From Vulcanimicrobiota bacterium (lineage in GTDB: Bacteria; Vulcanimicrobiota; Vulcanimicrobiia; Vulcanimicrobiales; Vulcanimicrobiaceae), in NCBI GenBank assembly GCA_003140215.1, contig PLJL01000004.1, positions 1,894,192-1,958,191 on the forward strand: a stretch of DNA of 64,000 nucleotides. The letters are read 5' to 3'. A program made the position numbers and the translations under genes. Below the pieces are notes generated by a model. It worked only from the letters and a program-made list of their open reading frames with translations. It ran no database searches and was not told where the DNA came from. This document shows, piece after piece, positions 62,803-64,000 of this stretch (positions are counted from its first letter, which is position 1; every line of letters begins with the position of its first letter).

Positions 62803-63504
62803 TCAGGCGACGTACGAGCCCAGCGGGAACGACGGCGCGAGCCCGAGGTCTTCGGTCAGCGCGCGCGTGTAGTCCCGATACTCGCGAATCGCTGAGGCGC
62901 GGTCGCCCAGCGCGACGTGGGCGCGGATCGCGAGCTCGCGTGCGCCCTCGTCGCACGCATCGAGATCGATCGTCACCCGGACGAGGGCCAGGGCGAGATC
63001 GGGCTGGCGCTGCGCGAGGGCATGCTTTGCGAGGCGGTTCGTGACGTCACGCGCAGCGGTGTGTATGCGGCGCGCGAGGGCGCCGACGAATTCCGGATCC
63101 GCAGCGCCGTTGACGCAGTCGCAGCATACGCGCCGCGCGACGGGGAGCCAGCGCGCCGCGGCCGTCAGGTCGGGCGCGCGCTCGGTACGCAATCGCGCCG
63201 CGAGCGCTTCGATCTCCCAGAGGTCGAGGACGATCGGGCCGCCGAGGCGATACCCGTCCGCCGACGCGACGACCGTGTCTTCTCCGAGGCGCTTGCGCAG
63301 CCGGTGCAGCGCGATGTTGAGCAAGTTGCGCGCTCGGGCGGGAGCGTCGTCGGGCCAGAGCAGCGCTTCGAGGCGCTCGCGCGGCACGGGATGCCGGCAG
63401 CGCGCCAGGGCGCATACCAGGAGCCGCTGCGCGGGACACAGCGCGATCTCGGCGCCGTTCACCAGCGCTCGACCCGTCAGGACCTCGACTTGGACTGTGT
63501 TCAC
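62803..63504 (-). CDS. SARP/BTAD family transcriptional regulator
   Basis: DNA-binding winged-helix part at about 1-95 (PAQRLLVCALARCRHPVPRERLEALLWPDD, LNIALHRLRKRLGEDTVVAS); bacterial transcriptional activation domain (BTAD) at 95-233 (ARDVTNRLAKHALAQRQPDLALALVRVTIDLDACDEGARELAIRAHVALGDRASAIREYRDY). 233 residues is the stand-alone SARP size, without an ATPase. GTG 63504 has GGAGGC upstream. Its stop lies 3 nt from the operator repeats, and a related half-site lies upstream of its own start. It likely activates the secreted-protein gene at 62.1 kb. Confidence 0.88.
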   Translation of the reverse strand: MNTVQVEVLTGRALVNGAEIALCPAQRLLVCALARCRHPVPRERLEALLWPDDAPARARNLLNIALHRLRKRLGEDTVVASADGYRLGGPIVLDLWEIEALAARLRTERAPDLTAAARWLPVARRVCCDCVNGAADPEFVGALARRIHTAARDVTNRLAKHALAQRQPDLALALVRVTIDLDACDEGARELAIRAHVALGDRASAIREYRDYTRALTEDLGLAPSFPLGSYVA

Positions 63505-63524
63505 GGTCGCCTCCGGATCGCCGC

Positions 63525-63536
63525 GAAAGCGGCGTG
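63525..63536 (+). promoter_or_regulatory. Copy of the SARP repeat core upstream of the regulator
   Basis: GAAAGCGGCGTG occurs here on the plus strand and once in the tandem repeat on the minus strand at 62785-62796. Position, 20-30 nt upstream of the SARP start, would allow self-control or control of the divergent ATPase gene. Confidence 0.4.
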
Positions 63537-63663
63537 TGGTTGGATGAGGCGAGCGTAGAGGCCACGGCGCGGCGGGGATATTCGTGCCGCTACCCGACTT
63601 GTGTACCTAGACGAAGGCGACCCGAGCAGGAGTCCTCCTCTTTCGCGTGGTCCAGAACGCTTG

Positions 63664-64000
63664 GTGGTCACGACCCCGCTGTACTGCCGCCGCTTCATCG
63701 GCCGCGACCGCGAACTGGGCGCGTTGACGGCGCTGGCGCGCCGGGCTGCCCAGGGTGAGACGTCGTTCGCGTTTCTGGCGGGCGACGCCGGGACCGGGAA
63801 GACGCGCTTGATCGAGGAGCTGCGCCGGCATCTGCCGCGCGGGATGCGCGGCGTGCACGGGATGTGCATGGAGTATGCGCCGTCGCCGATGGGTTCGGTG
63901 CTCGACATCGTCGCGGCGCTCGACGCGGCGCGCGCTACGCCGGCCGGCGAGGTCCGGATCGCACCGCCGACGGGCGACGATCCGGTCGACAAGCGCCGGC
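63664..64000 (+). CDS. AAA ATPase domain protein, N-terminal part (cut by the window edge)
   Basis: Frame open to the window end. YCRRFIGRDRELGALTAL followed by Walker A AGDAGTGKTRLIEELR is the start of the large signalling ATPases found in LuxR- or adenylate cyclase-type regulators. I start it at GTG 63664; the frame is also open to GTG 63601. Its divergent orientation to the SARP regulator suggests a related regulatory pair. The domains beyond the ATPase cannot be seen. Confidence 0.7.
   Translation, partial: MVTTPLYCRRFIGRDRELGALTALARRAAQGETSFAFLAGDAGTGKTRLIEELRRHLPRGMRGVHGMCMEYAPSPMGSVLDIVAALDAARATPAGEVRIAPPTGDDPVDKRR

Overview
The window is very GC-rich, densely coded bacterial DNA with frequent GTG/TTG starts and many 1-8 nt gene overlaps. 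It looks like a chromosome segment of a motile diderm: P- and L-ring genes (flgI, flgH), a site-2 protease and the MEP isoprenoid enzymes Dxr and IspG are present. FliW-CsrA control, a SARP-type regulator and heavy use of stand-alone kinase and ATPase modules suggest a deep-branching, uncultivated-type lineage. Candidatus Eremiobacterota (WPS-2) is my best guess, but no rRNA gene is present to test it.

Region 1 (1-6.6 kb) holds housekeeping and stress genes: a cytochrome c tail, photolyase, a GNAT acetyltransferase, Xaa-Pro aminopeptidase, a B-box membrane protein, an ABC exporter and a secreted protein. Region 2 (6.7-20.1 kb) is a flagellar locus: flgB-flgC-fliE, a soluble Ser/Thr kinase, flgF-flgG-flgA-flgH-flgI-flgJ, flgM-flgN-flgK-flgL, then fliW-csrA-fliC ending in a strong terminator. 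Sigma-28-like boxes precede flgF, flgM, fliC and flaG. The fliC leader carries CsrA-type sites, and csrA itself appears to start at CTG behind a strong ribosome binding site that can fold into a hairpin.

Region 3 (20.1-29.6 kb) has three large glycosyltransferases followed by flaG-fliD-fliS and a small FliT-like gene. This position suggests glycosylation of flagellin or of the cell surface. Region 4 (29.6-33.2 kb) is a visibly less GC-rich interruption with a luciferase-like oxidoreductase remnant, a secreted protein of unknown function, a secreted alpha/beta hydrolase and two overlapping small membrane ORFs. Region 5 (33.2-47.7 kb) holds an ExeA-like ATPase with a Pro-rich partner. A second glycosyltransferase cassette follows, partly paralogous to the first, together with PhyH-type oxygenase, methyltransferase, sugar aminotransferase and WbqC genes.

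Region 6 (47.7-57 kb) is the classic translation and envelope operon rpsB-tsf-pyrH-frr-uppS-cdsA-dxr-rseP-ispG, with a sigma-70 promoter and structured leader before rpsB and tandem hairpins after frr. Region 7 (57-64 kb) holds a Tat-exported three-subunit molybdenum hydroxylase of PaoABC type, a ComB-like phosphatase and two secreted proteins. It ends with a SARP regulator that has a tandem-repeat operator candidate just upstream of its likely target, and the start of an AAA ATPase cut by the window edge. No tRNA, rRNA, CRISPR array or intact insertion sequence was seen.
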